Source: JAFGDH01 sp964447525
GTDB taxonomy: Archaea; Aenigmatarchaeota; Aenigmatarchaeia; QMZP01; QMZT01
Direction: 5' to 3'
DNA length: 64,000 nt
Assembly: GCA_964447525.1 (NCBI GenBank)
Contig: CAYUSU010000001.1
Coordinates: 48,592 to 112,591, forward strand
Shown: one piece after another, positions 33,484 to 43,400 of the stretch
How the letters are laid out: each line of letters starts with the position of its first letter
Numbering within the stretch: the stretch's first letter is position 1
Notes under the pieces: generated by a model
What the model was told of the DNA's origin: nothing
Database searches by the model: none
The model's input: only the letters and a program-made list of their open reading frames with translations
Translations under genes and position numbers: made by a program

Positions 33484-35471
33484 ATATTTTTCAGCTCCTT
33501 CAGAATCTCGTTAATCTGGGCTTTCTGTCTTTTTGAACTTTCCATGAGCTCCTTTCTTTCCAGCAGGCTCTGTGTGACCACGTTATCAAATTGACCTTTG
33601 AGCATCTTCATGTTTTCGTTGACCTTTGAAATCTTATCGTTCATATCATCGATATCCTTCTTGTTCTTATTGGTGTCCTTACCGAGACCACTGAGGAAAT
33701 CGAGACCCTTGTTTATTCCGTTTATCTGAGTGATCATATCCCTCTTTTCTCTCACAGCGTCGCCTTTTATTTCATTTATAACGGTCTTCAGATCATCTAT
33801 TTCCGTCGTCTTTTCACTGGTTTTTTCAACGTGGTCTTTCATCTGGAGGAGAGATCTTACCGTACCCTGAAGGTCTTCTATGTCATTCTTCATATCCTTC
33901 AGGTATTCTTTCACGTTTAACTGCGAGTCGTTGAATTTTTCTATTTTCGTTTCGAATTTGTTTAGCTGGTTGCCGAACATCTTTATTGATGGGTTGGCCA
34001 GATCCTCCAGCTGTGATATCCTGGACTCAACGGAGTCTATGCTGTCCTTGTTGTTTTCGGTTTTCTTTTCGAATATCTTTTCCATGTCATTAAGTTTCGC
34101 ATCAACGTTTTCCTTGAACTTGTAGTTTATGACCTCTTCCGCATCCCTCGTAAAATTCTTCCTTTCTTCCTCAAAATCATTTATCCTTTCTTCCATCTTC
34201 CCGATCTGGTCATCCATTAGCTGGATCGTAGGTCTGACATAATTCTCCATTTTCGTTATTTTCGAAACCATCTCGTTAACCTGTTCCTTGGCGATGATAA
34301 GGTTCTTTGTTGATTTGTCCTCAAGTTCATTGAATCTGGCAGCAGAAAAATCCTCGAAAAGATTCTTTACGTCTTCCTTCATGGATTTATTGACATATTC
34401 CCGGACTTTGCCAATCTTCTCGACAAATTCCTTCTTCATTTCCTTGGAAAATTCCTTCTGTTCATCGATCAGGTCCTTGATGTGGGTATCTTTTTCGTTG
34501 AGGGTTTCGATTATTTTTTTATTTTCCTTTTCCTTGTCTGAAGAGTCTTCCTTTATTTTTCCTATCTCTTTGAGCCCGGCCTTTATTTTCGAAACCTCGT
34601 TCATGGTCGTTGACATCTTCTTGTTGAGGGATGCTAGAACTTCCTTTATCTTACCGACATTATTGTACAGCGGCATTACTTGGATGTCCAGTTTTTTCGT
34701 TATTTCTTTTGGTATAATATTATTCGATATTTCGTTTGCCGATAAAACAAGCTTGTTCAGCTTTTCTATGTTTTCCGCCCCGAACTTCTCGTTAAGGAAA
34801 TCAAGCCTTTCTTCCATGTTGGCAAGCTTGCTCATTTCCTTTGTCTGATCTTTTAGCCTGATGAATTTGGATTCGGATGATTCTTTGAATTCATCCAGAT
34901 CACTCTTTAACTTTCTCAGAGAATTCTTTACTTCTATGAGATCATCCTTGAAATCCATCGTTTCCCCGAATGCCGATAATCCCTTTGAAACGTCTTCCCC
35001 GCCGCTGGTTGGAATATTGGGCGGTGCCGTTAACTTTTCGCTCATTTCTTTGAGAGCTGATTCTATAGAACCAATCTTTTCGTCAGTGGATTCCTGCAGC
35101 TTTGAAACGATTTTTTTAACATTATCACCACCAGCGCCCTTCTCGGCACTTTTTACTTTTTCACCCAACTGAGAAATAGCACCTGTTATTGCCTTGATCT
35201 GATCATTAAATTTCTTTTCGACATTGTCAAGCATTGGTTGAACATTCTGAACGGGTTGCGACTGGATAGGTGATTTTTCCGGGAGGTTTGCCGCAGGAGC
35301 GGAAGAAATTTCATCTATTACGCTGGCAAGGTCTTCTTTCTCGCTTTCGAGTTTTTTTATTTTTTTCTTTTGTTCTTCAAGTTCATTTTTCGCATCGTCT
35401 TTACCAGAAGCCTTTTCTATTTCCTCGTCTAGATCATTGATACCTTCAAGACCTTTTTCTTGATCAGCCAT
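33480..35471 (-). CDS. Coiled-coil protein 1, first gene of the operon (663 aa)
   Basis: Cytosolic protein. An acidic coiled-coil N-terminus (about 1-55) is followed by a Pro/Ala/Gln-rich flexible stretch (about 58-85), then about 570 residues of coil. Repeating segments include a pattern near PTIQLMDDQIGKMEERI that recurs as PSIKMFGNQLNKFETKI. The C-terminus reads INEILKELKNI. I start at ATG 35471 (MADQEKGLEG) because GGGGGTG precedes it; a frame extending to 35510 would consume the leader repeat. The preceding region carries an unusual promoter and leader. Confidence 0.75.
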   Translation of the reverse strand: MADQEKGLEGINDLDEEIEKASGKDDAKNELEEQKKKIKKLESEKEDLASVIDEISSAPAANLPEKSPIQSQPVQNVQPMLDNVEKKFNDQIKAITGAISQLGEKVKSAEKGAGGDNVKKIVSKLQESTDEKIGSIESALKEMSEKLTAPPNIPTSGGEDVSKGLSAFGETMDFKDDLIEVKNSLRKLKSDLDEFKESSESKFIRLKDQTKEMSKLANMEERLDFLNEKFGAENIEKLNKLVLSANEISNNIIPKEITKKLDIQVMPLYNNVGKIKEVLASLNKKMSTTMNEVSKIKAGLKEIGKIKEDSSDKEKENKKIIETLNEKDTHIKDLIDEQKEFSKEMKKEFVEKIGKVREYVNKSMKEDVKNLFEDFSAARFNELEDKSTKNLIIAKEQVNEMVSKITKMENYVRPTIQLMDDQIGKMEERINDFEEERKNFTRDAEEVINYKFKENVDAKLNDMEKIFEKKTENNKDSIDSVESRISQLEDLANPSIKMFGNQLNKFETKIEKFNDSQLNVKEYLKDMKNDIEDLQGTVRSLLQMKDHVEKTSEKTTEIDDLKTVINEIKGDAVREKRDMITQINGINKGLDFLSGLGKDTNKNKKDIDDMNDKISKVNENMKMLKGQFDNVVTQSLLERKELMESSKRQKAQINEILKELKNI

Positions 35472-35487
35472 GGACACCCCCCTCGTA

Positions 35488-35552
35488 TTTCGTATGACAG
35501 CTTGGCTCAATCCTTATGAGCTGTCTTGCGCTGGTTTCGTATGACAGCTTGG
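35488..35552 (-). repeat. Leader direct repeats and hairpin upstream of the coiled-coil operon
   Basis: On the minus strand CCAAGCTGTCATACGAAA occurs twice, at 35552-35535 and 35505-35488, with a 47-nt period. Between them GAGCTGTC (35518-35525 on the plus strand) can pair with GACAGCT at 35496-35502. The expected transcript start lies further upstream, so this would be in the 5' leader. Confidence 0.7.
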
Positions 35553-35583
35553 TTCGATCAATATTATCTGCAGTTCTTGTTTA

Positions 35584-35613
35584 TTGTACAAAAGTACTAT
35601 ATATATTGTACAA
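35584..35613 (-). promoter_or_regulatory. TATA box flanked by paired TTGTACAA palindromes
   Basis: The 8-bp palindrome TTGTACAA occurs at 35584-35591 and 35606-35613, 22 bp apart (about two helical turns). TATATATA lies between them and touches the second copy. This looks like the coiled-coil operon promoter covered by two operator half-sites. Predicted transcription start is near 35577, giving a leader of about 105 nt. Confidence 0.6.
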
Positions 35614-35741
35614 TTTATACTTAATGTAAACTTGCATGATTTATAAATAACTCTGGAAAACTTGAACAAAACATGTGAGTCGTCATTCGAAATAAACACT
35701 GGACGACGTGGACAAAAAACATATAAAATTCTTCACTTAGA

Positions 35742-36563
35742 TTATATCATTTTCTTTATCTCGTCTTTTGTTATCAGTTCCCTTTGCTGTTTCTCCCGCC
35801 CAACACCGAATAATTTCAGGAATGATGTAAAAAATCCTTGTGGTTTGTATTCTATCCCAAGAAGTTTTCCGGCCAGTTTTTTATATTCTTTACCAGAAGG
35901 GGAATTCGGATTGTAAAGCACGACTGGTACCTTAAGCGCAAGGCTTTTGAGAATATTCTTGTCCATGGGGACCGTGGATATTATCGGGAGTTCAACAAGT
36001 TGTTCGATCTCCTGAGAACTAAGTTCGTATTTCTCTTTACCTACCATGTTCAATACGACACCGAGTGCTTTGGTTCCTATGTCATTCGCAACCTGATGGC
36101 ATTTTATTATGTCCATTGTAGACGGAACGAAAGGCGTATTTATGAAAATCACTTCATCGCTTGCCTGGAGTGTCGCCATTGCATCCCTCCCGAGGCCCGG
36201 CGCTGAGTCGAGAAGAATTATGTCAGTCTTACCGAAAAGATCCTTTATCACGTGTTTGAGTTTGGCTATGTCCACTCCCTTCAGGTCATTGTACGAAAGG
36301 GAAGCCGGTATAACCCTTAGACCCGGTATGTGATAATCATACATTGCATCGTGTATCTTCACTTCGTCTTTCAGAACCTGGTTCAGCGTGACAGGGCAAT
36401 AATACATCCCGAGATAAAGACCGAGATGCGATGTTGAAATGTTCGTATCAATAATCACTACATCTTTTTTGTAGTGTGAAGCGAGAATGGAACCTAGATT
36501 CGCCACGGTCGTAGTCTTACCGACTCCGCCTTTCCCCGACACGATTCCAATGACCCTGGTCAT
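35742..36563 (-). CDS. minD: MinD/ParA-family ATPase
   Basis: A 273-residue deviant-Walker ATPase. MTRVIGIVSGKGGVGKTT carries the signature Lys residues, IIDTNISTSHLG the A' region, and IILLDSAPGLGRDA Walker B. The C-terminal FFTSFLKLFGVGREKQQ is a likely amphipathic membrane-targeting helix, as in MinD. ATG 36563 is preferred over TTG 36575. These ATPases form ATP-dependent membrane dimers that position other structures. It sits between the giant-protein operon and the coiled-coil operon, in the same direction as both, and follows an HTH-like gene by 45 nt. Confidence 0.9.
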   Translation of the reverse strand: MTRVIGIVSGKGGVGKTTTVANLGSILASHYKKDVVIIDTNISTSHLGLYLGMYYCPVTLNQVLKDEVKIHDAMYDYHIPGLRVIPASLSYNDLKGVDIAKLKHVIKDLFGKTDIILLDSAPGLGRDAMATLQASDEVIFINTPFVPSTMDIIKCHQVANDIGTKALGVVLNMVGKEKYELSSQEIEQLVELPIISTVPMDKNILKSLALKVPVVLYNPNSPSGKEYKKLAGKLLGIEYKPQGFFTSFLKLFGVGREKQQRELITKDEIKKMI

Positions 36564-36608
36564 TATAACACCCAATGAATATTTTGTTTCCCAATTTATT
36601 ATATTGGT

Positions 36609-37280
36609 TTATTGCCACTTAATACTGCACAATATTCTCGAAAGTTCGTTCTCGTTACGGACAACCATCGGGAAATCCTTTGCGTTTTTGAACTCAGAGT
36701 TTAGCTTGAACATGTAATTTATCATGTTTTTTTCAGACGAAAGCGATATCAGAGTGGATATTATTCTCAACACCACGTCTGCCTTATATTTCCTAGTGAA
36801 AGACATTATGTTGGAAAATAGCACGAACATGAATATGTCTGAAAATATGTTCTGCCCGCTTCTTCCCACTATGTGTTTATCTCCCTTGTAAAGAAGCTTT
36901 ATTTTCTTTATGTCAAAAAGAACGTTATGGTATTTCTGGACGAATTTTTGCACTATATTCCATTTTTCCCTTATCAGATTGTTAGGCATCCACTGTCCGG
37001 GCGCTTCCAGTACCTCCAAAGGCCTGTATTTTTCGTTTATGAAGCTAGGAATCCATTCGAACCTGGGTTTTAGGTGTTTTCCCGATTTCGTGAGGTATCC
37101 TTCGTTTATCATACATCTGAAAAGTGGCTTTCCGAGACTCGATTCATTGTGGTAAAGGTAGTTGGTTTTTATGTTCCACTCGTTCTGTATGCTAAACAAA
37201 GAGACCCCTTTCTCGCTTCCGGCGCAATTTAACCATATCAACCAGAAGTTTTTATAACCGGTAAGCTTCGACCTTGTCAT
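36609..37280 (-). CDS. Unknown protein with a possible winged-helix N-terminus
   Basis: A 223-residue soluble protein, basic and rich in aromatic residues. Residues about 25-75 (FSIQNEWNIKTNYLYHNESS, then LGKPLFRCMINEGYLTKSGK) could form a winged helix with a basic wing. The rest is helical without recognised motifs. It is the first gene of a likely two-gene unit with the MinD-like ATPase. It could be a DNA-binding regulator or a MinD partner. The family was not recognised. Confidence 0.6.
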   Translation of the reverse strand: MTRSKLTGYKNFWLIWLNCAGSEKGVSLFSIQNEWNIKTNYLYHNESSLGKPLFRCMINEGYLTKSGKHLKPRFEWIPSFINEKYRPLEVLEAPGQWMPNNLIREKWNIVQKFVQKYHNVLFDIKKIKLLYKGDKHIVGRSGQNIFSDIFMFVLFSNIMSFTRKYKADVVLRIISTLISLSSEKNMINYMFKLNSEFKNAKDFPMVVRNENELSRILCSIKWQ

Positions 37281-37498
37281 AAATGATCAGTATTTCTTGT
37301 ATGAATATACTATTAACGGATTTATAAGTGTTTCTTCTTCGTGGCTATGCGTATCGATAATATGAGAGTTTACGTTTGTACTAAAAATTTTCGAAGAAAG
37401 ACACCTTACCCCCAAAAATGAACATTAGACGTATGTTATAATCGATTTTTTTTAGCTAAAAAAATTATATGTTTGTACTATTTATAGCATATAAATTT
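37281..37498. promoter_or_regulatory. Intergenic region: end of giant operon, start of HTH-minD unit
   Basis: 218 bases without a gene. On the minus strand a T7 run (37464-37458) follows the 1971-aa gene and is the probable terminator. It sits in a near-palindrome of T and A runs around AGCT. TATA-like stretches near 37321-37328 and about 37300 could drive the gene starting at 37280. No RNA gene was seen. Confidence 0.5.
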
Positions 37499-40400
37499 TC
37501 ACAGTTTATTCATTGTTGACTCTATTGATTTTAATTTCTTTTCGTTCCTGCTCTTCAGGTCGTTATATGCCTTCTCTGATATGATTCCTTCCTGGTATTC
37601 CTTTTCGATGAGAGTGAGTACCCTCTTTACGTTCTCGGTCTCTTTAGTGAGGGAACCCTTCTCTTCTATCTTCTTGACCGTTACCGTTGTCGGGCGAGGT
37701 ACGCCGGATGCCTGGAACTTGAATAATTTCTCAGCGGCTCCCCTCATCCTCTTCATAAATATCAGCATCACTACCACTGCGCAAATAAGTACTGTCAGAA
37801 GAACGATAAGCCACGGAGGGAAGGTTGTGACCAAAAGAATATCAAGGAACGGTGCTTCGGCAAGAAGATACTTGGCTCTCTCTATGAATTTCCATCCGAC
37901 GAACACCGCTTCTAAAGAATCATCATATCTTTTTTCAGAAAGATACCTTTCAGCATCACGTATGGATTCCCTGACATTATCCAGAAGCGGCTCTATCTCC
38001 GACACGTCTTTTCCTATTTCCTTCGCGTTTTCAACATCTATCTCCAGTTCCTGAAGAGCTTTCTTCAGTCTTTCTACTTCCCACTCTATCAATTCCGCTC
38101 TCGAACCGAAAACCGTTACTGACATGGTCTTCTCGTCGCTTGTCTGGTTTGCCGCAATGGCAAGAAGATTTCCTATGTATTCTTTCGCTTCCGCGTTTAC
38201 CGGCATGGTGATCTTGATCGAGAATGTCGTTTCTTCCCCCCTCTTTAATTCGCTGATCTCTCCCGGAGTTATTTCAAACCATGGAGTCGGAAGTCTTCTA
38301 AATTTAAGTGAGATGTTGTATACGGTGACGTTTCCTGTGTTCTTCACAGTTACTGTTGGATATTTTGTCTGGCCTGCTTCTATTCCCATTTCCTGCGGAT
38401 AATTTATGATTTCTATTCGCGGCGTTCCTGTTGGAACTTGTCCGGAAGGAGCCGGTCCGGCAGGGGCAGCCCCTCCAGGACCTTCAGGACCGGGTTCTGG
38501 TCCAGGGCCTGGCCCCGGTGCGCACTCGACAACATAGAACGTATCATTAGCTGTTGCGAAAAGAGTATTGTTGGAATCATAAGTAAGCCTCACGTTCAGC
38601 GTGTATTGTCCTAGTGGCTGGTAAGAAACGATAGGAAGGCTTTCCGTGTGATTTTCCGTCATTCCACCTTCCACTTCCTCTGAAATAGAACTGTAAGCCC
38701 ATGTGGTGTTACCATCGGACACCCAGAACTCAACAAGATTTTCCGTTGCAGCTTCTCCCTCGTTGGTCATGGTTATGATGAAGTCGGCCATGTCTGCCTG
38801 ACACACTTCGTATTCCAACATATCAACGCTTACATGATAAGGACCGCCGGAAACGATTCGGAATGCTTTCATGTCCCATGATTCCTTTCCGTCATACTTG
38901 GTTCTCAATATTGCAAGATATGGTCCGGTCGCTACAGCGTCTCCTATGAATTCAGTATATGACCAGAATCCAGGGTATGATTGGTTCATGTCATTCTTCG
39001 TCAGGCTTCTCCAGACGGTCGGGGAATATCCGGAAGTATAATATATGGTAAGATCAATCTCGTCCGGATCGGTGTAGTTGCCGTGGTCAAGCATTATAAC
39101 GCTGGCTGTCATGAATCCATTCTTGATTGTCATATCCTGAATATCGACCTTAGCCGTTATCTCGCTTTCCCCTCTGACTTCGAACTGTTCTATGGACGAA
39201 TTGTATACGCTGAAATTTACGTACTCATCCATGTATGATGAATTCTTGGTCAGCGTGTAATTACCTTCGTTCGCATCCGACGGTATCAGTAGCATGAGTC
39301 CACCGTATCCATTTGAAGCCGTCGTTGTGGAACTCCCCGTCCAAAGGTAGTGAGTAACATCATTACCCAGAGGATCTTCCAGCGTAACGTTTACTTCTGT
39401 TCCTCCCAGAGGGTATCCGAAATATTCATGGCTGTAGAAAAGTATGGAACCTATATCTCCCTGATAATAATCACCGACAGAGACGTCCGTGAAGAGGTTG
39501 TTGTAAACTATCATTTCATCACTGAGTATCTTGAATCTGTTCTGATTATCTATCGCATGGAAGGTGATGTTGTAACTTCCTGTGACAGTGGTGTTGCCCC
39601 ACGTTCCGTGAGTGATGTCATTCGGATATTCTATCTGGTAAAAGAATACGTATTTCGAACCGTTGATTATGAAACCAAGATTGTTCATGTCCCTCTGAAG
39701 TGTGATGTTTTCCGGAGTGGTTATGTTTACGTACATGGTTTTTATTCCGACTGCCGAATGATCCGTGACGTTAGCATAAATCATAACATCCCCCGTCTGT
39801 TCTGTTATGTTCGGGGTTATTTCATACGAAATGTCCGGCTTTACGAACGGGTTGAGGACTGATTGCAATATCCTCGACGATGGATCGGATTCCGGCTGGT
39901 CTCCGGATATAGTGTAATTGGTATAATAAAACACCAACGGAGCGCCTGTCGCATTGTAGTTGAGAGCGAACACATACGATGAAAGGTTCTTTACCTCGAA
40001 ATTCGTGACATTCGTCCACGTGTATCCGGCCATATTTGTTGGGCCTGTCTGCGGGATGATAGTGAAATTAATGGGAACGTTTCCGGTGTTGTTTATGGTA
40101 ACGTTGCACACGTTACCAACAAGAGGGGTCATGACCTTTTCGCAAAATACCGGGCTCATCGTCCATGTTCTGATGTTGGAAACGGTTATCGTCAGATTAA
40201 TTTCATGATAACCGGCATTATCACTGGTGACATTTATGATACCTGTATGTACACCCGTTTCGTATCCGAGAGGCACGGAAACGTTTATGTCAACTCCCGT
40301 GACCTCTCCGGGGTTGAGCGTTGCGATGCTTGGAGCGTCGAAAGTGATATTAAAATCACTGGTGATGTTGGTGACGTTGAAAGTGATGTTGTAGACGTAA

Positions 40401-43400
40401 TAATTGCCGGTGTTGTTAAGGAGGAAGAAACCAAGATAATTATCCTGTCCGTGCGTGACGTTGCCGCTTACGGAACTCTGCATTAGATTGTACATTGGCC
40501 TGGATGTCACGTTTATGTAAATCTGGCTCATGTTAGATTTTATCCCATCACCGGGATCAGTCCAGTATGACGTCACGTTCACATAATAATCACCCGGTGG
40601 CGTCCCCTCGGTTACTATTAGCTTGAACGAGGTCGAGCAGTTAGAACCTTTCGTTACGTTGCCACAATCATGAGAACTCGTATTTGCCGTTATGTTGGTT
40701 GAAGAATACGCCAAAGTTATGTTGGAGAAATATGCCGTCACGTTTCCGAGGTTCTCCGTGAACACGTATACGGAAAAATTCTGATCGTTGTAGTAGGAAA
40801 TGTTGTCGGCAGTGAAATTGGTCTGGCTGACGTTTATGCTCATGTTAGTTCCTGACACGACCATAGTCACGTTTATTGTTTTATATCCGTCATTACCTGA
40901 AGTCACGTTTATGATCCCGTTGTAGAATCCCGGAGAATGTCCTGACGTCACGTTGGCCAGCAACATTACTGTATAACCGTTTCCCTGGCTTATTGATGAA
41001 ATGCCTGTCGGATCAAAATCAAACGAAAAGTTCGAATCGAATCCGGATACTGTGTAGTTGATATCCGTAAGAGGGGCGTTCCCGCTCGCATAAACTGTGA
41101 AATTATTCGAATTTGCGAGTGTTTTTCCGCGTCCGATTTTTCCGGTGAGATTGTAATGCGATAATGAAAGGCTAACATTGTCGTTTACAGTCACATTGAT
41201 CCATGTGTTGTTGTTACCTTTGGTAGAATCGTAATTGTCCCAGTCCACGGAAACGTTTATCGAATAATTGCCCGCCGGAGTCCCTCCGAGGGCGGTTACG
41301 GTGAAATTCTTTTCGCAGTAATTCGATATTAGTACATTTCCGCAGGACTTGTTTTGGGAATCCGCGGTGAAGTTGTTGTCCGGGAATCCAAGCGAGATGT
41401 TTACGTTGAACGCGCTCCCGTTCATCAGGTTCGTGGCGTTTACCGTTACGTTGAAGCTCTCGTTGTATATCCACGTTACCTTCGTGACGGTGTAATTGTT
41501 CGGATCGGATGTGATGGATATGTAGGTGTACGGGGATTCGCAGGTGAACTGGTCGGTTCCGTAACCGGTGTTGTTGTTCTTGGATGCGCTGCAATTCAGG
41601 ATGTAAGACGATGCGTTAGGAGGGGCGGTGAAGTTGACGTCATACGTCCCGTCACCGTTGTCACTCACGTTTATGTCGTCCACATAAGGTGAATTTACAG
41701 TACAATTAACAAATGCCCCCGGAATGAGAATGTCTTGTCTGTAATTCTTTACTTCGACGGTCGCGTTAACCAACCTGTTGGTGAGGCCGTACTGGTTCAG
41801 GACGGTAGTGTTGATGTAATATTTATCCGTGATTTGTAGAGTGAATATCTCCTCATTTAGTGTGAGCCAGTTGTCATCGTAAGCGGTTAGGGTTATGTTC
41901 CATGGTCCGACCACATCGGAATTGGATAAGTTGAAATAATTCGTATACATTCCGTCTCCGGATTGGTTGTCGTAATGCGTCCCGTCGTCATACATTATCA
42001 AAGTCAGATCATCACCAATCCCGGCCGTGCCCTTGTCTACGGTGGCATTGATTTTTTTAGTGAGGTTGTAAGGATCGGATGTTATGTTTGTTGCTATCAC
42101 GACGGTTTCGTTACGGTTGAAATACGTTACATTCGCATCGTTGTAATATCCTTTCCCTTCCAGCTGTACAGTTATCCTTTCTGTTTCCATCTGCGTGATA
42201 TTCATTGGAGTGACAAGTCTCTGGCTTAAATCCTTAACGAAGTTCTCGTCACCCTGCGTGTCGTTGAATCGAAGTACTGCATGCTGGTATATGTAACCTC
42301 CGGGTGTTATGTTTACCGGATTGAGAACAACACCTATTTGCTTCGCTGAAGGGAAGCTGCCTGCATAAAAATTGGGAATGCTTTCGTTGACGTTTATAAC
42401 CCCGAAATCCCAGCTTGCTGAAGATTCGGCGGCCCATGCCCATGAACCAGGGTCTGTCGTATTTTGTTGGTTGAGATAGCCTCCGCCAAGTGCCCTCTCC
42501 GCATCCAATGTGAGGGCGCCGGGATTCGGTGACTGACGTGTGATGTTGGAACCGCCGATGTTGGTGAAATTCTGTTCCACTCTTATCCATGAAAGATTAG
42601 AATAGAACGTATACGTTTTTATCATCTTCCCTTCGCCGGTCTGGTTGTTTGCATCATTCCAATATGTTTCGTTACCTTCCATCTCGACCACGATCCTGAT
42701 CGGACCTTCGTAAAGGACGGTGAAGTTGTTCCTGAAATCGAATGAGAAATTGTATGTACCGTTGGAATATTTTACGTATTCTATCGTCCTCTCACCTGAT
42801 CCCGGAACACCAATTATATCGTTGTAAGCCGGAGGAGAAGCTCCCTGTACCCTGTAAAGACCGGACGTGTTTTCTCCTCTTTCCGTGTCCACGAAGAATC
42901 TCAGTACCGAGTTGTTGACATTGAATTCATTATATGACGTGTAATTGATTTTCAGGTCCGATGTAAAGCTGGTCGTATTCTTCGGCCCGTTTTCGGTCTT
43001 GTCGAAATAAACGAAATAATACCTGCTCTCGTCAGCGATGGTCGTTCCGTTCATCAGAAAAACGATGGTACCTGCCGCATTGTTCGACACATTGAAATTG
43101 GATACCTGATCGAACTGGAATGCGACCTCATCTATTATCGAACCATTGGAGTCATATTCGATAACCCTTGTGCTGTTTATATCGAATGTGCCGGTATCGT
43201 TATAATCCCCGAAAAGATCGGTGAAATTTATGTAGTGTTCGACGGGCCAGTAATATCTACCATATCCGGTCGAATTTATTTCAATACCCACCCTGTACAC
43301 CCATTCGGTGTCCCACCAATCGAAACCGCCCTGCTGTGAAAATATGGAAACGAACATGAACGTAGTTATGACTGATAAAAATACCAATGCCGCTAATACA

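Noticed and set aside
25874..35471. Coiled-coil proteins as SMC/Rad50-type DNA-repair factors
   Set aside because: No Walker A, Walker B, signature motif or zinc hook is present in any of the six.
35514..35699. 61-codon minus-strand ORF in the coiled-coil operon leader
   Set aside because: It spans the predicted TATA box and palindromes, has no ribosome-binding site and unconvincing composition. The region is better explained as promoter and leader.
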